Positions 61,197 to 64,000 of a DNA stretch of 64,000 nucleotides are shown here, piece by piece. The notes beneath the pieces are model-generated. The model saw only the letters and a list, made by a program, of their open reading frames with translations, did not search any database and had not been told where the DNA came from. Source of the DNA: JAOSJT01 sp035362335 (GTDB lineage: Bacteria > Bacteroidota > Ignavibacteria > SZUA-365); assembly GCA_035362335.1 (NCBI GenBank), contig DAOSDL010000017.1, forward strand, positions 1 through 64,000. The letters run 5' to 3'. The first letter of the stretch is position 1. Every line of letters starts with the position of its first letter. Both the position numbers and the translations under genes were made by a program.

Positions 61197-62949
61197 AATC
61201 TACCTTCTCCGTTACTTTTTGATTGTCAAGCGCAATATACCATAATATTTTGCCATCGGTACTCGTTCCTTCGAGACCGGCATACTCTACTAACATTTTA
61301 TGCACAATGTCATTTTTCTGAGTTCTGCGGTACTCAATAATTAATTCCTGGTATCCGGCCTTACGCAAACGATTCGCAATATATTTTATAAAAGTATACT
61401 CTGCACACTTCCCTATCACCCGGCAACTCATTATAAAGGAATCGAGACGTGCGCTGCGACCATCATCAGCCTTAATTATAAGAGCGGTGCCGACAAGCCC
61501 CATATCTCCGTATTTATCAGCCATACTAAAGGAGTATAAATCTGATCTGTGATCGCTAATAAAAGTCTTCAACTCGTCACTTGTATAACGCTTTGTTGTC
61601 GCGTTAAATTGGTTTGTTTTTTCAAAAAGCTGATGTATTCTCTGCAAATTATCATAATTATTACATTCTATCTTCATCGTCTGTTCAAGTGAGGCGAGAT
61701 AGTCTTCATAGCTGGCATGGGAGTTCGCCTCCTTCTTTCTTTTCGACTCCTCCAAGTAGTATTTAGTCCTTGCACCATCTTCCTTAGACACACCCTCCAA
61801 ATAGAACTTGGCCGCAACCTTTCTCATAACATAGGGATAATCATAAATATTCTCTGGTACCTTGACTACTTCTACACCAGGCAGCCGCAATCTTACATTT
61901 TCCAATTCATGTTCAGAATCATCCACGAAGACAATACTTTCCAACGATAGGTGAAGTTCGTTTGCAATGGATATTATGTTTTCTACCTTATCTGACCAAT
62001 TTATTCTATTAGCTACGACATCAGTCTCCTTTAGCAGCATTGATGAGTTATTCTTGAATACCTTCCATACATCTTCACTGTTGTTCTTGCTACACAAGGC
62101 AACTGCTATCCCGTTGTTTGCCAGATATTTCACTATTCCCTGGCACTCGCGATAGATCACCCCTGGCGCGTCCACACCATCTAGAATCACATCCGCTTCC
62201 AACTCTCCGCATAAGCCTCCCCACAATGTGTTGTCACAATCGAGGATAAGCAGCTTCTTCTGCATACCAATCGATATACAAATATACTTGACTGCTATTT
62301 CGCTAAATAAATACGCGTATTCGTAAGAATGAAGCATTCGTGAGCGATAATAGTCGCGAGCATTCACCGCCTTGCTCGGGGACAATTCCATTATTATTGC
62401 ATTCGAATCTATCCAGTATACTCTCCTGCTAACTTTATGAGACAATTCTCTATTTACGTCATTCATAAAATTACACATGGAAGCTTCAGCTTCTGGTTCG
62501 TGCATGAAGTACTTTGAAGTGACCTTGTTGCAGATACATATTTTATTCGGTGCTATCTCCGAAAGAATTCTAGCGAACTTATCTGTCATGACCTTTCTAA
62601 GCTGCGTCCTCTCGTCCTCGCTCATTAACAGCAACTTATATTGCAAACCCCATACTTCTGCAATCGCCTCCCATAGAATAACTATATGAGTATATTCTTC
62701 AGTCCTTGCATGCAGACGCTGTTCGATTTCTCCATAATCAGCAACATCCACTGATACACTTAACCCGCTACGAACTAACTGGTACTGCAGCACCTCATGA
62801 AATTGGGCCGCTACGAGGTTCGAAACAAGAAGTACGCGTACTGTATGCTGACTACTTTTACTCTGTTTACTACGAACTTCTTCTATTACATCTATATACT
62901 TTGGGATATTGACTCCCTTTCGATAAAGTCTAGTCATTACTATAGTCAC
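61171..62949 (-). CDS. FkbH-like HAD-IIIC protein
   Basis: 592 residues. An N-terminal SGNH-like/adapter part (~1-225), the HAD domain with KKLLILDCDNTLWGGLCGEL at ~232, ALCSKNNSEDVWKVF and IVFVDDSEHELENVRLRLPG, then a GNAT-like end (LFEKTNQFNATTKRYTSDE ... GKCAEYTFIKYIANRL). FkbH relatives take glyceryl from 1,3-bisphosphoglycerate and load it on an ACP. With the ACP and an acyltransferase in the same overlapped operon, a glycerate-derived or similar acyl decoration of the glycan is plausible. Confidence 0.88.
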   Translation of the reverse strand: MTIVMTRLYRKGVNIPKYIDVIEEVRSKQSKSSQHTVRVLLVSNLVAAQFHEVLQYQLVRSGLSVSVDVADYGEIEQRLHARTEEYTHIVILWEAIAEVWGLQYKLLLMSEDERTQLRKVMTDKFARILSEIAPNKICICNKVTSKYFMHEPEAEASMCNFMNDVNRELSHKVSRRVYWIDSNAIIMELSPSKAVNARDYYRSRMLHSYEYAYLFSEIAVKYICISIGMQKKLLILDCDNTLWGGLCGELEADVILDGVDAPGVIYRECQGIVKYLANNGIAVALCSKNNSEDVWKVFKNNSSMLLKETDVVANRINWSDKVENIISIANELHLSLESIVFVDDSEHELENVRLRLPGVEVVKVPENIYDYPYVMRKVAAKFYLEGVSKEDGARTKYYLEESKRKKEANSHASYEDYLASLEQTMKIECNNYDNLQRIHQLFEKTNQFNATTKRYTSDELKTFISDHRSDLYSFSMADKYGDMGLVGTALIIKADDGRSARLDSFIMSCRVIGKCAEYTFIKYIANRLRKAGYQELIIEYRRTQKNDIVHKMLVEYAGLEGTSTDGKILWYIALDNQKVTEKVDYVRIILDT

Positions 62950-63265
62950 AAGTTGTTTTTATCATTTTACTTTTCTTTCTTACCGATCTAATTGCGTCAA
63001 TAACCGTTATCGTTTGCAGCTAACTTGTGCCTTTCTATAATATGCTCCGTTACAAGCACACATTCATCTGCACGACAATTGCAAACAACAGTTCGATTCC
63101 TTCATGCATACTACGACATTTGGCCGACGTCAGGCTGCGATTCTAGCACTATTACGTTGCATATTCATTATCAAGCTGGAATGATACATGCGGATTATTA
63201 ATGCGAATCCAATACTACGGAGCCGCATCGTACGAACAGTGGGGATGCCATCAATTGCCTATCCG
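62950..63265. other. AT-rich intergenic stretch, no gene seen
   Basis: 316 bp between two minus-strand genes. I see no open frame with coding character, no repeat of families A-F and no strong hairpin. It may hold the promoter of the 51-63 kb operon or a decayed gene. Confidence 0.5.
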
Positions 63266-63946
63266 TCAGTGATCCCAAAAACTATAACGTCCCTTCATCA
63301 AAGCAGGGATTCCGGCGTAGATTGCATTCTCCGACAACAACGATTTTACCACGACTGAGCCAGACGCAACAATAGCATTTTTAGATATATACACACCTTT
63401 TAATATAGACACCCTGCACCCTATCCAAGAATGCGCTCCAATAATTATTTCTTCCGGCTCATTGCACAATTTGCCATTTTCGTCATATATTCTATGAAAG
63501 TCTGTGTCCATTACCAAGACGTCCCATGAGATTAACACGTTTGGTTCAATAACAATTCGGTTGTATGCAATTATAGTACTTTCAGCGGTAATTTCGAATT
63601 TATCTCCAATCTCTAAATATCCATTAACAGCCAGCTTGCTGCCATGTCCAATTTTCGCGGTCCCCTGGAACACTATCAATCCACCTATCTGGTTCCATAC
63701 TGTACGAGAGCGAACTTCGTCAAATATTGGAACGTGCGGAAAGCCCAGAAGTACTCTTCCAGTAGACAGCTCACCATTCATCGCGATCTTACCTTTCATG
63801 TTTTTTAATCGCACGTGTCGATAAACAAATACAGGCAATCGCCAACCTTTTAGAATTCCAAAATACCTTATATTAAACACCACAGTTTTCAGAAACGCAC
63901 TGGGATGCAATAGGTGTTTTAAGTATTTTCGAGGCGCAACTATCAT
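63266..63946 (-). CDS. Left-handed beta-helix acyltransferase
   Basis: 226 residues. A non-repetitive N-terminal ~80 residues, then hexapeptide turns (GGLIVFQGTAKIGHGSKLAV, NGYLEIGDKFEITAESTIIA, EIIIGAHSWIGCRVSILKGV, AIVASGSVVVKSL) with MDTDFHRIYDENG carrying the likely catalytic His. Resembles acetyltransferases of capsule clusters that O-acetylate sugars. The last gene before the window edge; the 50 bp behind it are AT-rich with no feature. Confidence 0.85.
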   Translation of the reverse strand: MIVAPRKYLKHLLHPSAFLKTVVFNIRYFGILKGWRLPVFVYRHVRLKNMKGKIAMNGELSTGRVLLGFPHVPIFDEVRSRTVWNQIGGLIVFQGTAKIGHGSKLAVNGYLEIGDKFEITAESTIIAYNRIVIEPNVLISWDVLVMDTDFHRIYDENGKLCNEPEEIIIGAHSWIGCRVSILKGVYISKNAIVASGSVVVKSLLSENAIYAGIPALMKGRYSFWDH

Positions 63947-64000
63947 TATTATTTTGCCGCTAACGCATCATTTATTATGCTGTCTGCTAACGCGATATCA

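Noticed and set aside
62950..63265. tRNA or small RNA in the AT-rich gap
   Set aside because: I could not find a cloverleaf or a strong hairpin with a terminator.

Overview
The window looks like a chromosomal segment of a bacterium from the Bacteroidota/Chlorobiota (FCB) group, most like Ignavibacteria or Kapabacteria. The reasons are a secreted protein with a type IX secretion C-terminal sorting domain (NHPNPFNPSTTI signature), DUF4249 lipoproteins, a SusC-style TonB receptor with an N-terminal carboxypeptidase-like domain, and a long-form GDP-fucose synthase of the Bacteroidetes type. This placement is an inference from gene families; there is no rRNA in the window.

Layout. 1-6.7 kb is core: SRP RNA, recX, two DUF4249 lipoproteins, recA, thpR, a hypothetical gene and a TsaC/Sua5 gene. 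6.7-15.2 kb holds a structured intergenic stretch, a lipoprotein, a 1354-residue T9SS cargo protein and a TonB-dependent receptor. From 15.6 kb to the right edge nearly every gene lies on the minus strand and builds a surface polysaccharide. The left part (15.6-36 kb) has rfbC, ugd, a WecA-like initiating transferase, asnB, three large GT-C-like membrane proteins, a fucosyltransferase-like protein, fcl/gmd, a Wzi-like outer-membrane protein and a second initiating sugar transferase. The middle (36-54 kb) has an SDR / AMP-ligase / ACP / deacetylase / acyltransferase / DUF354 operon, an alpha-toroid protein, a bi-domain oxidoreductase, an O-antigen ligase/polymerase, a GT4 and a second asnB. The right part (53.6-64 kb) is visibly more AT-rich and has a methyltransferase, GT4, Wzy, GT2, GT-C-like, GT4, acyltransferase, ACP, FkbH and acyltransferase genes, tightly overlapped. 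It looks like a separately acquired O-antigen/EPS block.

The unusual part is a set of low-complexity, short-period repeat families (called A-F here) scattered through the polysaccharide locus. A: TTTCGCGGTCGCAATC, 35-bp period. B: ATCTGTGNAATCTGTG. C: GAGAGTAATGAGAGT / AATAAGGAGG. D: AATACATTTGAAGAGAGCG. E: CTCTGTGTGCTCTGTG. F: GTCACCCTGAGCGAAGCGCC. Three genes for GxxExxY-family proteins (PD-(D/E)XK nuclease superfamily) are present, and each is bracketed by inverted copies of a different family (B, C or D). Around the C-bracketed gene, solo repeat units contain degenerate internal pieces of the nuclease gene, as non-autonomous derivatives of a mobile element do. Repeat tips often end only 4-7 bp from stop codons. 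Copies also sit in frame inside apparently functional genes (oxidoreductase linker, O-antigen ligase loop, Wzi signal peptide, alpha-toroid protein). Inverted B copies also bracket a two-gene ImmA/IrrE-like module. I propose that GxxExxY proteins with cognate inverted repeats form a family of small mobile elements. This is inferred from sequence layout only.
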